Source: Halothiobacillus diazotrophicus
GTDB lineage: Bacteria; Pseudomonadota; Gammaproteobacteria; Halothiobacillales; Halothiobacillaceae
Reading direction: 5' to 3'
DNA: 64,000 bases
NCBI RefSeq assembly: GCF_001663815.1
Contig: NZ_CP016027.1
Span: 2,480,501 to 2,544,500, forward strand
Shown: positions 53,738 through 62,105 of the stretch, one piece after another
Layout of the letters: each line of letters begins with the position of its first letter
Numbering within the stretch: position 1 is the stretch's first letter
The notes under the pieces: generated by a model
What the model saw: the letters and a program-made list of their open reading frames with translations, nothing else
The model's database searches: none
Told to the model about the DNA's origin: nothing
Translations under genes and position numbers: made by a program

Positions 53738-54181
53738 TTACCAGGACTTGTAAGGCAGGAATTTGCCGTTCATGGTGACGACAACGCGGTCGCCGGCCGG
53801 ATTTTCTTCCTTGTCGATATGCATGCTGAAGTCGATGGCGCTCATGATGCCGTCGCCGAACTTCTCGTGGATGAGGGTTTTCATGGTCGGGCCATACACG
53901 CCGATGACTTCGTAGAAGCGGTAGATCAGCGGGTCGGTCGGGATCACCTTGTCCCAGGTCTTGGTGGGGCAGGCCATCAGGGCGGCGAGGGCGTCGGCCG
54001 GCAGTTCGAGCAGGGTGACGAGTTTCTTGGCCGGCTCTTCCTTCAGGCTGTTCATGCCGAGGCAGGCGGAGACGGCGAATACGGGGGAGAGGCCGATGCC
54101 GCTGGCAATGGCTTCCCAGCTCAGGGACAGGGCTTCCTTCTTTTCCAGGATCAGGGCGGTCAGGGCTTCTTTGGTCATCAT
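53738..54181 (-). CDS. cynS: Cyanate hydratase (cyanase)
   Basis: 147-aa enzyme converting cyanate and bicarbonate to ammonia and CO2. The catalytic triad is visible as Arg88, Glu91 and Ser114 (YRFYEVIGVYGPTMKTLI...SAIDFSM), the E. coli Arg96/Glu99/Ser122 shifted by 8. The N-terminal helical domain and the C-terminal swapped strand (MNGKFLPYKSW) are intact. No cynT or cynR is adjacent. It diverges from the OsmC operon over a spacer rich in palindromes. Two adjacent ATGs (54181, 54178) are possible starts. Confidence 0.96.
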   Translation of the reverse strand: MMTKEALTALILEKKEALSLSWEAIASGIGLSPVFAVSACLGMNSLKEEPAKKLVTLLELPADALAALMACPTKTWDKVIPTDPLIYRFYEVIGVYGPTMKTLIHEKFGDGIMSAIDFSMHIDKEENPAGDRVVVTMNGKFLPYKSW

Positions 54182-54219
54182 GGCGTGCGTTCTCCGGGTC
54201 TTCTTGGGGTAGGTGTACA

Positions 54220-54234
54220 GCACCAAGGTGGTGC
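54220..54234. promoter_or_regulatory. Dyad near the cynS start
   Basis: GCACCA-AGG-TGGTGC, 39 nt upstream of the cynS ATG; could be an operator or a leader hairpin. Confidence 0.35.
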
Positions 54235-54450
54235 CTCGTCTGTTTCTCTTTCAAAAACCTTGCCAATCGGTGCAATGCCGGAATATTGCGGATAGCGACG
54301 ATTTGACCGGACCCTTGTTGCACTGCGGTTGTGCGGCAGAAATTGGCTCCGGAAGCGATCCGGAAGTGCTGAATTTTCATGGATGCCGGGGGGCGATGAC
54401 TGCCCGGGAATTGGGCGAGTCGGGCGATTTTCCCGGAGGCGAGCGGGCAG

Positions 54451-54472
54451 ATTGTCCGGTCGACCGGACAAT
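54451..54472. promoter_or_regulatory. 22-bp perfect palindrome (operator candidate)
   Basis: ATTGTCCGGTC followed directly by its exact complement, an uninterrupted 11+11 palindrome. A 12-bp perfect palindrome ATTGTTAACAAT follows at 54482-54493. Such length without mismatch is very unlikely by chance and points to a dimeric regulator site. Confidence 0.75.
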
Positions 54473-54481
54473 GTCCGATCA

Positions 54482-54493
54482 ATTGTTAACAAT
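54482..54493. promoter_or_regulatory. 12-bp perfect palindrome ATTGTTAACAAT
   Basis: It shares the outer ATTGT/ACAAT arms with the 22-bp site 9 nt to its left, suggesting a second, lower-affinity site for the same regulator. Confidence 0.5.
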
Positions 54494-54591
54494 GTGGCGA
54501 CTTCGGCCTGGGATGGCGGGATCATGGGCGATCAAAAATGGCGTAAAAACGCCTGAAATGGCGCTGTGGCGTACTTCGGTGTGATCTGGCA

Positions 54592-54618
54592 CGGACGATG
54601 CAATGGGGTATTCGTCCG
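54592..54618 (+). promoter_or_regulatory. Leader hairpin before osmC
   Basis: CGGACGA (54592-54598) and TCGTCCG (54612-54618) with a 13-nt loop, ending 35 nt before the osmC ATG. It may be an operator half-pair (it shares CGGAC with the 22-bp site) or an RNA stem. Confidence 0.45.
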
Positions 54619-54653
54619 ATAAACCCTTTGATCACTTTGACCGGAGAAGTCTC

Positions 54654-55217
54654 ATGTCTACCGAATTCCAAGAGCCCGTTGCCCCCGCCTGCGTTCGCCA
54701 AGCCCTGCGTGAAATCGACAAGCAGGGTCTGGCCGCCCTCGGCGAAAAAGGTCGTGCCAATCCCAATAACGTCGTGACCCTGAAAGCCAAGACCGTTTGC
54801 GAAGGCCAGTTCCGCAACCTCACTTATATCCGCAGCCTCGATCCGGTGATCGTCGACGAGCCGCCGCATCTGCTGGGCGAAGACACCGCACCGAACCCCT
54901 CCGAAGCGTTGCTGGCCGCCTTGGGCGCCTGCCTCGCCGTGGGCGTGCATGCCAACGCCACCGCACAGGGGATCAAGCTGACCAAGCTCGAATTGCATCT
55001 GGAAGGCGACATCAACGTTACGGCCGTCTGGGGTACCGGCGATCTGGACGAGAACAAGCCACTGGGCTTCACCGCGATCCGCGTGAAGTTCGACATGGAA
55101 ACCCTCGAGCCGATGACCGACGAAGCCAAGGACGCGCTGCTGCAGCATGCGAAGAAGTGGTCGCCGGTGGCCAACACGATGACCCGTCCCGTCGCGCTGG
55201 ATTGCGATCTGCTGTAA
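54654..55217 (+). CDS. OsmC family peroxiredoxin-like protein
   Basis: 187-aa OsmC/Ohr-family protein with the two reactive Cys regions: TVCEGQF and ALGACLAVGVHANATAQGI. Family members reduce organic hydroperoxides, and some act on persulfides. The ATG at 54654 has GGAGAAG upstream; the open frame from 54603 spans a leader hairpin and is not used. First gene of a four-gene operon; its role beside a rubredoxin reductase and a rhodanese may be sulfur-oxidant defence. Confidence 0.87.
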   Translation: MSTEFQEPVAPACVRQALREIDKQGLAALGEKGRANPNNVVTLKAKTVCEGQFRNLTYIRSLDPVIVDEPPHLLGEDTAPNPSEALLAALGACLAVGVHANATAQGIKLTKLELHLEGDINVTAVWGTGDLDENKPLGFTAIRVKFDMETLEPMTDEAKDALLQHAKKWSPVANTMTRPVALDCDLL

Positions 55218-55265
55218 CCCGCTTTCGGTCGCCGGGCGATCGCTGTTTTTTTGAGGAAGCACATC

Positions 55266-56414
55266 ATGAACATGGTTGATTCGATCACCGCACCCGCGCC
55301 GACGACCGCTCCGGTCGCTGGACAGGGCAGCGCGCCCGATTTCGATGCCATTCGTGCGGTGGTGCGGGAGACGCTGGCGCCGCTGACCCTGAAGATCGAC
55401 GAGGGCTATTACCCGGCCGAAGTGCTGCGGGCCCTGGGTGCGGCCGGTACGTTCCGGCAGCATCTGCCGTCGCAGAACGGGCGCGGTACGGTCGATATCC
55501 AGGCAGCGCTGACGGCCATGGATATCGTTTCCCAGGAGTGCATGTCCACCGGATTCATGGTGTGGGCGCAGGATGTGGCCTGTTGGTACATCGAGATGTC
55601 CGGCAACGAATACCTCAAGGAAACGCTGTTGCCCAAGCTGGCTTCCGGCGAGGCATTGGGCGGCACGGCGCTGTCCAATCCCATGAAATATCTGGCCGGG
55701 ATCGAGCCCTTGCTGATCTCGGCCGAGGAAACCGAGGATGCCTTCATCCTGAACGGCACGCTGCCCTGGGTTTCCAATCTCGGGGTCGACCACTGGTTTG
55801 GCTCCATCTTCAAGGTGGGCGGGGAAAACCCGCGCGACGTGATGGCGATGGTCAACACGAGCTGGCCGGGCATGGAGCTGAAGCAGCTCGCCAAGTTCTG
55901 CGGCATGGAGGGCACCGGGACTTACGCACTGTCGTTCGACAATGTGCGCGTGCCCAAGAGCCATGTGCTCGGCGATCCGTTGCTGCCCTACCTGAAGAAG
56001 ATCAAGGCCGGCTTCGTGCTGCTGCAGACCGGCATGGCGACGGGGGTGATCGAGGGCTGCATCAATCTGTGCGAAGCGGTCGAACCCCGTTTCGCCCACG
56101 TGAACTGCTATCTCGACGACCGTCCGGACGAATTGCGCGAGGAACTCGAGGATGCCCGCGAGCTGATCGAAGCCCTGGCAGGAGACGTGTTCAACACGGA
56201 CAAGGACTTCATGCGCAGCGTGCTCGAGGCACGGCTGCTCGGCTCGGAGCTGTCATTGCGCGCGGCGAACGCGGCGATGCTGCACACGGGCGCCAGCGGC
56301 TACCTGCACGACGCCCCGGCACAACGCAAGCTGCGCGAGGCCTACTTCGTCGCCATCGTGACGCCGGCCATCAAGCACCTGCGCAAGGAGCTGGATGTGT
56401 TGGCCGCCGCCTGA
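55266..56414 (+). CDS. Acyl-CoA dehydrogenase-like flavoprotein without the usual catalytic Glu
   Basis: 382-aa ACAD-fold protein. N-terminal helical domain, flavin-proximal segment [15 protein letters not shown] and C-terminal four-helix bundle ([29 protein letters not shown]) are recognisable. Where acyl-CoA dehydrogenases have the EGT motif with the catalytic Glu, this protein reads VTPAI, so classic alpha/beta dehydrogenation is unlikely by that residue. ACAD-fold flavin monooxygenases (DszC, SfnB-like) also lack it. GAGGAAG upstream of the ATG. Between OsmC and the rubredoxin reductase; true substrate unknown. Confidence 0.82.
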   Translation: MNMVDSITAPAPTTAPVAGQGSAPDFDAIRAVVRETLAPLTLKIDEGYYPAEVLRALGAAGTFRQHLPSQNGRGTVDIQAALTAMDIVSQECMSTGFMVWAQDVACWYIEMSGNEYLKETLLPKLASGEALGGTALSNPMKYLAGIEPLLISAEETEDAFILNGTLPWVSNLGVDHWFGSIFKVGGENPRDVMAMVNTSWPGMELKQLAKFCGMEGTGTYALSFDNVRVPKSHVLGDPLLPYLKKIKAGFVLLQTGMATGVIEGCINLCEAVEPRFAHVNCYLDDRPDELREELEDARELIEALAGDVFNTDKDFMRSVLEARLLGSELSLRAANAAMLHTGASGYLHDAPAQRKLREAYFVAIVTPAIKHLRKELDVLAAA

Positions 56415-56496
56415 CATTACAACGACCAACCTTGGTGGAAACCCTCCCGAGCCCTTCGCGGATTCGGGACCGAACCGGGGAGAGACTGGAGCCATC

Positions 56497-57936
56497 ATGA
56501 CGACGAATACGGATGCCGAAAAACCGCGCTGGATCTGCACGGTCTGCGGCTGGATCTACGACGAGAAGGAGGGAGACCCGGACAGCGGTATCGCGCCCGG
56601 CACCCGCTTCGAGGATATTCCGGACGATTGGTCCTGCCCGTTGTGCGGCGTGACCAAGGCCGATTTCATTACCCTGGACGAATATGCCGCCCAGCGCGCC
56701 GCCAGTGCCCCGACCGCGCGGCCGCGCCGGGCCAAAGGGCAGGTGGGCGGATCGGATGCCGTGGTGATCGTGGGTAGCGGCGTGGCCGGCTGGACGGTGG
56801 CTGAGCAGATCCGGGCGCGGGATCCGGATCGGCCGATCACCCTGATCACCGCCGACGACGGTTGCGTCTATCCCAAGCCGGCCCTGTCGATGGCGATCGG
56901 CCAGGGGCGCGGCGCGGACGAGCTCGTGGAGATGTCCGGCGCGGTGAAGGCCAAGTCGCTGAACATGACCCTGCAGGCGCTCACCCGGATCATGTCGATC
57001 AAGCCCGAGGCGCGCCGACTGGTGACGCCGCGCGGCAGCGTGAATTACGGAGAGCTCGTGCTGGCCCTGGGTGCCAGCCAACGCCGGCGCGATTTCGGCG
57101 GGGAGGCAGCCGAGGAGATTCTGCGGGTCAACGATCTCGCGAGCTATCGGCGGATGCGCGAACGCCTCGAGGGCGGGCCCAAGCACGTCACGCTGATCGG
57201 CGCGGGCCTGATCGGCGTGGAGCTGGCCGAAGATCTGCGGGCCGGCGGTCATGCCGTGACCCTGCTCGATATTGGCGATCAGTTGTTGGGCCGCCTGGCA
57301 CCACCGCCCGTGGCCGCCCGTCTGCTGGCAGCCTTGAAGGCCAAGGACATCGCCTTCATGCCCGGCGTGAGTCTGGCCTCCCTGGAACCACACGACGGTC
57401 GCTATCTGGCCCTGCTGAACAATGGCGGCGCGCTGCAGACGGACCTCGTGATCTCGGCCATGGGCCTCGTGCCCAACGTCGATTTGGCCCGGAAGGCTGG
57501 CCTGCGGGTGAACCGCGGGATCATCGCGACGGCGGCGGACATGCGCACCAGCGACCCGCATATCTTCACCGTGGGCGACTGCGCCGAAGTCGACGGCCGC
57601 AGTTACTTCTACATCGAACCGATCCGCCGACAGGCCGAGACGGTGGCCGCCACGCTCTGCGGCGAGTATCGCCCGTTCGAACGGCTGCCGGTCGCCATCC
57701 GCGTGAAGACGCCGAGCCTGCCGCTCAATCTCTGCCCGCCGGACCTCAGCGTTGCCGACCTCGGCGGCTGGCATGAGAAAAGTGCCGATGGTGCCGATGG
57801 TGCCGATTGCCGCATGGATTTTCTGGTGCAGCAGCAATTGGCCGGCTATGCGCTGACCGGTCGCTGCGTCACGCAGAGCGACGGCCTGCAAGGCACCCTG
57901 ATCGCTGCCGCATCTTCCCTGGTTTCCGCTGCCTGA
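56497..57936 (+). CDS. Rubredoxin fused to an FAD-dependent NAD(P)H reductase
   Basis: 479-aa fusion. Residues 10-57 are rubredoxin with Cys14, Cys17, Cys47 and Cys50 (CTVCG...CPLCG). From residue 87 follows a pyridine nucleotide-disulfide type reductase with FAD motif IVGSGVAG and NAD motif [17 protein letters not shown], ending in a rubredoxin-reductase-like C-terminus. It would pass electrons from NAD(P)H to its own rubredoxin and then to a partner, plausibly the upstream flavoprotein. A 9-bp coding repeat (57782-57808) inserts Gly-Ala-Asp units in the C-terminal part. Confidence 0.92.
   Translation: MTTNTDAEKPRWICTVCGWIYDEKEGDPDSGIAPGTRFEDIPDDWSCPLCGVTKADFITLDEYAAQRAASAPTARPRRAKGQVGGSDAVVIVGSGVAGWTVAEQIRARDPDRPITLITADDGCVYPKPALSMAIGQGRGADELVEMSGAVKAKSLNMTLQALTRIMSIKPEARRLVTPRGSVNYGELVLALGASQRRRDFGGEAAEEILRVNDLASYRRMRERLEGGPKHVTLIGAGLIGVELAEDLRAGGHAVTLLDIGDQLLGRLAPPPVAARLLAALKAKDIAFMPGVSLASLEPHDGRYLALLNNGGALQTDLVISAMGLVPNVDLARKAGLRVNRGIIATAADMRTSDPHIFTVGDCAEVDGRSYFYIEPIRRQAETVAATLCGEYRPFERLPVAIRVKTPSLPLNLCPPDLSVADLGGWHEKSADGADGADCRMDFLVQQQLAGYALTGRCVTQSDGLQGTLIAAASSLVSAA
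57782..57808 (+). repeat. Coding repeat (GTGCCGATG) x3
   Basis: Two exact copies and one near-exact copy of GTGCCGATG, in frame, coding for [10 protein letters not shown]-like residues in the C-terminal part of the rubredoxin reductase. Copy number change would alter the protein by three residues per unit without frameshift. Confidence 0.85.
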
Positions 57937-57972
57937 CCCCCCACCCCTGACCATCCTTTGAGGAGAATCGCC

Positions 57973-58830
57973 ATGAGCTCAGTTCTGTTGACCGCTGCCG
58001 AATTGAACACCCTGATGGGTGCCGAGCCGACCGTCGTGATCGATGCCCGCAACCCGGATGCCTATGCCGCCGGGCATATCCCCGGTGCCGTGAACATTCA
58101 CGACATCTTCACCTTCCTGGCGACCTCGACGCCGGAGGGCCTGGCCGAGCTGAAGACCAAGTTTGCCGAAACCTTCGGCAAGGCAGGGCTTTCCGGTGCG
58201 GAAACCGCGGTGATCTACGAGGATGCGATGAATACCGGTTTCGGCATGTCCTGCCGCGGCTACTTCCTGCTGAGCTATCTCGGCTACCCGAAGGTCAAGA
58301 TTCTCCACGGCGGCTATCAGGCCTGGCTGGCGGAGAAGCTGCCGGTCAGCACCGAGGTACCGACGCCGACCCCGGCGGCCTTCCCGCTGAAAGACACCGG
58401 CACGGATCTGATGATCGGCAAGGAGGAAGTGCTGGCGGCGCTCGGCGGCGACGGCCCCGTCCTGCTGGACGTGCGCGACATCGACGAATGGATCGGTACC
58501 AGCTCTTCGCCCTACGGCAAGGACTTCTGCCCCCGCAAGGGTCGCCTGCCGGGCGCGGTCTGGATCGAGTGGTATCGCCTGATGAAGCCGGGTTCCGTAC
58601 CGATGTTCAAGGCGCCCGAGGAAGTGCTGGCCGAATGCGCGACCGTGGGCATCACCAAGGACACGCCGGTGTACCTGTACTGCTTCAAGGGCGCGCGGGC
58701 ATCCAACACCCTGGTCGCGTTGAAATCGGCGGGCGTCGAGAACGTGAAGCTGTATTTCGGTTCTTGGAACGAGTGGTCGCGCGATCCCGAACTGCCGATT
58801 GAGGAAGGTCTGCCCTACGCCGCAGCCTGA
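57973..58830 (+). CDS. Tandem-rhodanese sulfurtransferase
   Basis: 285-aa protein with two rhodanese domains. The C-terminal domain carries the active-site loop CFKGAR with Cys237; the N-terminal one lacks an equivalent catalytic loop Cys. It resembles thiosulfate/3-mercaptopyruvate sulfurtransferases, which move sulfane sulfur to cyanide or other thiophiles. AGGAG upstream of the ATG. It ends the OsmC-ACAD-rubredoxin operon, and cyanase lies across the divergent spacer. Confidence 0.93.
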   Translation: MSSVLLTAAELNTLMGAEPTVVIDARNPDAYAAGHIPGAVNIHDIFTFLATSTPEGLAELKTKFAETFGKAGLSGAETAVIYEDAMNTGFGMSCRGYFLLSYLGYPKVKILHGGYQAWLAEKLPVSTEVPTPTPAAFPLKDTGTDLMIGKEEVLAALGGDGPVLLDVRDIDEWIGTSSSPYGKDFCPRKGRLPGAVWIEWYRLMKPGSVPMFKAPEEVLAECATVGITKDTPVYLYCFKGARASNTLVALKSAGVENVKLYFGSWNEWSRDPELPIEEGLPYAAA

Positions 58831-58932
58831 CGGGCTGCGGGCGCCCCGTTCCGGTTGCAAATGCCGGGCGGCGCGCCATACTCGGTCCTTCCGTTTTACG
58901 TCATCCGACATGGACTACCAAGGAATGCCCCG

Positions 58933-59400
58933 ATGTTCGCCCTGATGAATGCGCTGATCTCGATTCTGCACAGCCTCGCCGCCATCCTCTGGATCGGCGG
59001 CATTTTCTTTGCCTTCATGGTGCTGCGACCGGTGAGCACGATGCTCGAGCCGCCGCCGCGCCTGCAATTGTGGAGCGCGGTATTCGCCCGGTTCTTCCCC
59101 TGGGTCTGGGTGTTCGTCACCACGCTGGTGGTGACGGGCTATGCCGATCTCTACATCCGGTTCGGCGGTCTGCCGGGACCGGGCTATCTCGTGGCGATGC
59201 AGGTCATCGGCTGGGTGATGATCATCCTGTTCGCCTGGCTCGCCTTCGTGCTGGTGGGGCGACTGCATCGCGCCGTGCGTGAGCAGCGCTGGCCCGATGC
59301 GGCAGCGGCCATGGTGCCGATCCGCCGGATTATTGCCACCAATCTGCTGCTGGGCATTCTGATCACTGTGGTTGGTGTGGCTCGACCCGTATTGGGCTGA
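58933..59400 (+). CDS. CopD-like family membrane protein
   Basis: 155-aa protein with four transmembrane helices and the segment HSLAAILWIGGIFFAFMVLRP, typical of CopD-type/DUF proteins in copper resistance and oxidase clusters. Its last 38 nt overlap the end of ctaA on the opposite strand. AAGGA upstream supports the ATG. Confidence 0.82.
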   Translation: MFALMNALISILHSLAAILWIGGIFFAFMVLRPVSTMLEPPPRLQLWSAVFARFFPWVWVFVTTLVVTGYADLYIRFGGLPGPGYLVAMQVIGWVMIILFAWLAFVLVGRLHRAVREQRWPDAAAAMVPIRRIIATNLLLGILITVVGVARPVLG

Positions 59401-60373
59401 GTGATCCGGCGGGCGAGGTCACGGGCGCTTCTTGGCCGGATCGGGTCGGCATCAGCAACAGGAACGCCTGAACGGTAAACAACATCGCGACGCCCAACAG
59501 GTGGAGCGGCTGGGCAAGGGTCGGCAGATTCTGCGTGATCAGGATGAGACCGAGCAGGATCTGGATGAGCACGATCAGGGCAAGAGCGACCAGCGCGCGT
59601 TTCACCAGCGCCCCGGCGCCGACCAGCCGCGCGATCAGCCAGAGATTGACCAGGACGACCGCTACTGCCCCGGCGATATGGATGTTCAGTACCGGGCCGA
59701 TGTTCTCCAGCCAGTGCGTGCCGACAGGCAGCCCTCCAACGGTCGTGCCGATCTGATCGACGCGTTCGCGCACCTGAGCGCCGAGGCCGGTCTGTACCAG
59801 GGTCACCAGGGTGGCGAGCGGCAGGGCGGGGAACCAGCGTGACTTGATGTCCGCGGCGATGCCGCAGGATGTCGGCAAGGTCCGCGCGACCAGGGCGACC
59901 AACAGCAGAATCACGCCGAAGGACAGCATCATGTGGGTGGTGACCACCGCTGCATGCAGATTCGTCTCGATGACGACCGCGCCCAGCCAGCCATTGAGCC
60001 CCACCAGGAAAAAGGCCCCGCCCGCGAGCCAGGGCAGCCGGGCGTCGTGACGGCGCGCCAGGAAGGCGAGCACCAGCGTCAGGATCGACAGCAGGCCGAT
60101 CAGCGAGCCCGTCAGGCGATTGAGGTATTCGGTCCAGGTCTTGACCGGATCAAAACGCATCTTGTCGTAACCCAGCCGGGCGTAGGTCTGCCGGTAATCG
60201 GTCGGCAGGTCGGCCTCGCTGAGCGGCGGCACGATGCGGCCGAAGCAGGTCGGCCAATCCGGGCAGCCCATGCCGGCCCCGGTCGCCCGCACGGTGCTGC
60301 CCACCCAGATCAGGAACAGCACGGCCAGTACCGTCACGATGGCCATGATGCGCAGCTGTTTCAGTCGTTTCAC
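59363..60373 (-). CDS. ctaA: Haem A synthase (COX15/CtaA)
   Basis: 336-aa membrane protein with about eight helices. It oxidises the haem O methyl group to give haem A for the terminal oxidase. Conserved features are STVRATGAGMGCPDWPTCFG, EYLNRLTGSLIG and the His-containing helices (NLHAAVVTTHMMLS, LNIHIAGAVAVV, QPLHLLGVAML). Its start overlaps the PepSY gene stop (ATGA). Last gene of the minus-strand oxidase-assembly operon. Confidence 0.96.
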   Translation of the reverse strand: MKRLKQLRIMAIVTVLAVLFLIWVGSTVRATGAGMGCPDWPTCFGRIVPPLSEADLPTDYRQTYARLGYDKMRFDPVKTWTEYLNRLTGSLIGLLSILTLVLAFLARRHDARLPWLAGGAFFLVGLNGWLGAVVIETNLHAAVVTTHMMLSFGVILLLVALVARTLPTSCGIAADIKSRWFPALPLATLVTLVQTGLGAQVRERVDQIGTTVGGLPVGTHWLENIGPVLNIHIAGAVAVVLVNLWLIARLVGAGALVKRALVALALIVLIQILLGLILITQNLPTLAQPLHLLGVAMLFTVQAFLLLMPTRSGQEAPVTSPAGSLSPIRVEPHQPQ

Positions 60374-61416
60374 GCTTTGGTGTCTCCCAGTTCAATCATC
60401 TGATGTCGGGTCATGTCCGGTTTCCGGGCTGCCCGCCGTGCCCGGCCTCGCGAGGCCAGCAGGCCCGCGAGCATCGCAAAGGGCAGCAGCAGCACGCCCC
60501 AGAACCAGAGTACGCGCCCGCCGATGCCGAATATCGCGCCGGTGTGCAGGGCGGCCAGCCAGTCGCCCGCGGAAAGTCCGGCCGATTCCCGGGGGCCGCT
60601 GCGATAGCTCCGGCCGAAGGGCCCGACGCTGCCGGGGGCGACGCATCGGGCCAGGGCGGTGCCATCGGCCCGCCACCAGATCAGATCAACCTGCTGGGCG
60701 TCGCAGATACCGGTCAGATCCTGCGTGGGCTGAAACAGTGCCTGGCTGGGCGGTTGCAGGGGGTTGAAGGAGTCCCCGGCGAATACGGCGAGCACGCCCG
60801 TGCCGGCGCAGATCAGCCACAGCCCGGCGGCGATGGCCACCAGTCGAGGGTGCAGCGCCACGGTACGCCCATCCATGCGGCGACGGCGCCAGAGACGCCC
60901 GGAGAGGAACAGCAGGATCACGCCCAGTGACGAGAGCACCACGAGGATCCGCCCGGGTAGACCAAGGCTGAGCGATCGATGGAATTGGCCCAGCCAGTAC
61001 ACGGGGTCGGTATCGGCCGCACGTTGCCCGACGATCCGTTGCCGGTACGGATCGATGAAGAGTTCCTGTGCCTGCCCTTGGGAATCCCGCACGGTGGCCA
61101 CGATCGTGTCCTGCGGCCGGTCGGGCATTTCCAGCCGCAGCAGGCGATCCTCGGGGCGGGCGTGATGGATGAATTGCAGTGTTTCTGCGGGTGTCAGCGT
61201 CTGGGCTTCGCCGAGTGCCGAGACGGTCCACAGATCGGGGGCGAGCACGCGCTCGAATTCCCGGGCGAATGCCAGCCCCACGCCGGAGAGCGCGACCAGG
61301 GTCACCGGAATGAGGAGCAGCGCCCCGAGCCAGACGTGCAGGCGGAATACCCAGGTCGGGCGCGCTTTCGTGGCGGGTTGTTGAAGGCGGCTCATGTCGT
61401 CAGATGCTGAATTCAC
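60370..61416 (-). CDS. PepSY-associated transmembrane protein
   Basis: 348-aa membrane protein with PepSY-associated helices (FRLHVWLGALLLIPVTLVALSGVGLAF; LGQFHRSLSLGLPGRILVVLSSLGVILLFLSGRLWRRR) and an extracytoplasmic PepSY-like region. Such proteins are often found with iron, haem or copper handling genes; exact function unknown. The GTG at 61416 or the ATG at 61395 could be the start. Sits between sco1 and ctaA in the operon. Confidence 0.82.
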   Translation of the reverse strand: MNSASDDMSRLQQPATKARPTWVFRLHVWLGALLLIPVTLVALSGVGLAFAREFERVLAPDLWTVSALGEAQTLTPAETLQFIHHARPEDRLLRLEMPDRPQDTIVATVRDSQGQAQELFIDPYRQRIVGQRAADTDPVYWLGQFHRSLSLGLPGRILVVLSSLGVILLFLSGRLWRRRRMDGRTVALHPRLVAIAAGLWLICAGTGVLAVFAGDSFNPLQPPSQALFQPTQDLTGICDAQQVDLIWWRADGTALARCVAPGSVGPFGRSYRSGPRESAGLSAGDWLAALHTGAIFGIGGRVLWFWGVLLLPFAMLAGLLASRGRARRAARKPDMTRHQMIELGDTKA

Positions 61417-61451
61417 GCGTGGTCACTGAGGCGGTCGATCGAAACGGCAGA

Positions 61452-62096
61452 TTACTGCCCCGGCCAGGATTCGGCGATCAGTTGTTTGAGATCGGCGGCG
61501 ATCTGCGCACTGGTTTCCTGCTGATCGACCAGCAGCCGCGCCTTGCCCTGGGGGTCGAAAATGTAGATCGAGGCGCTGTGATTGACTTCGTAGTACGTGT
61601 TCTTGTCGGGGTAGCCCTTGCCGTAGCTGTAGGCCACGCGATACCGCTTGGTCACGTCCTGCAGCTGGTCCTGAGTGCCGGTGAGTCCGAGCATCCGTGG
61701 GGAAAAATACTTGACGTATTCGCGCAGAACCTTGGGCGTGTCGCGGTTGGGATCGACCGAGACGAACAGCACCTGAACATGCTCGGCCTTCTTCCCGAGT
61801 GCCTTGAGGGCGGTGGCCAGCCGGGTCAGGGTCTGCGGGCACACATCCGGACAGAAGGTATAGCCGAAGTACAGCATGACCACCTTGCCGCGATAGTCCT
61901 CGCCGGTGACGGGTTTACCGGTGTCGTCGGTGAGGTGGAAAGTCAGCGGTTCCATCACCCCGGAAATGTCCGTGGCATGCCATTGGACCGGTTTCTTGCC
62001 GCCACAGCCTGACAGCGTCAGTGAAAGCAACAGGGCAACCAGGGCAGGGACAATGATCCGGGCAGCGGAACGGATGTGAAGGCCAGTCGAAAGCAT
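61452..62096 (-). CDS. SCO1/SenC copper chaperone lipoprotein
   Basis: 214-aa thioredoxin-fold lipoprotein (lipobox LSGC, Cys31) that delivers copper to the CuA site of cytochrome c oxidase. The copper motif CPDVC (Cys82, Cys86) and the distal His (YYEVNHSASIYIF) are present. It lies next to haem A synthase and CtaG genes, matching its role in oxidase assembly. Confidence 0.95.
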   Translation of the reverse strand: MLSTGLHIRSAARIIVPALVALLLSLTLSGCGGKKPVQWHATDISGVMEPLTFHLTDDTGKPVTGEDYRGKVVMLYFGYTFCPDVCPQTLTRLATALKALGKKAEHVQVLFVSVDPNRDTPKVLREYVKYFSPRMLGLTGTQDQLQDVTKRYRVAYSYGKGYPDKNTYYEVNHSASIYIFDPQGKARLLVDQQETSAQIAADLKQLIAESWPGQ

Positions 62097-62105
62097 AGGT
62101 TCTCC

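Larger units (their letters stand above)
54182..54653. other. 472-nt spacer with multiple dyads between cynS and osmC
   Basis: No gene is supported. It contains GCACCA-AGG-TGGTGC (54220-54234), GCAAT-N8-ATTGC (54272-54289), the 22-bp perfect palindrome at 54451-54472, ATTGTTAACAAT (54482-54493) and the CGGACGA/TCGTCCG hairpin (54592-54618). The first two are near cynS; the other three lie on the osmC side. Confidence 0.8.

Noticed and set aside
54213-54584. 123-aa open frame in the cynS-osmC spacer
   Set aside because: It crosses the palindromes, has no ribosome site and no recognisable sequence.
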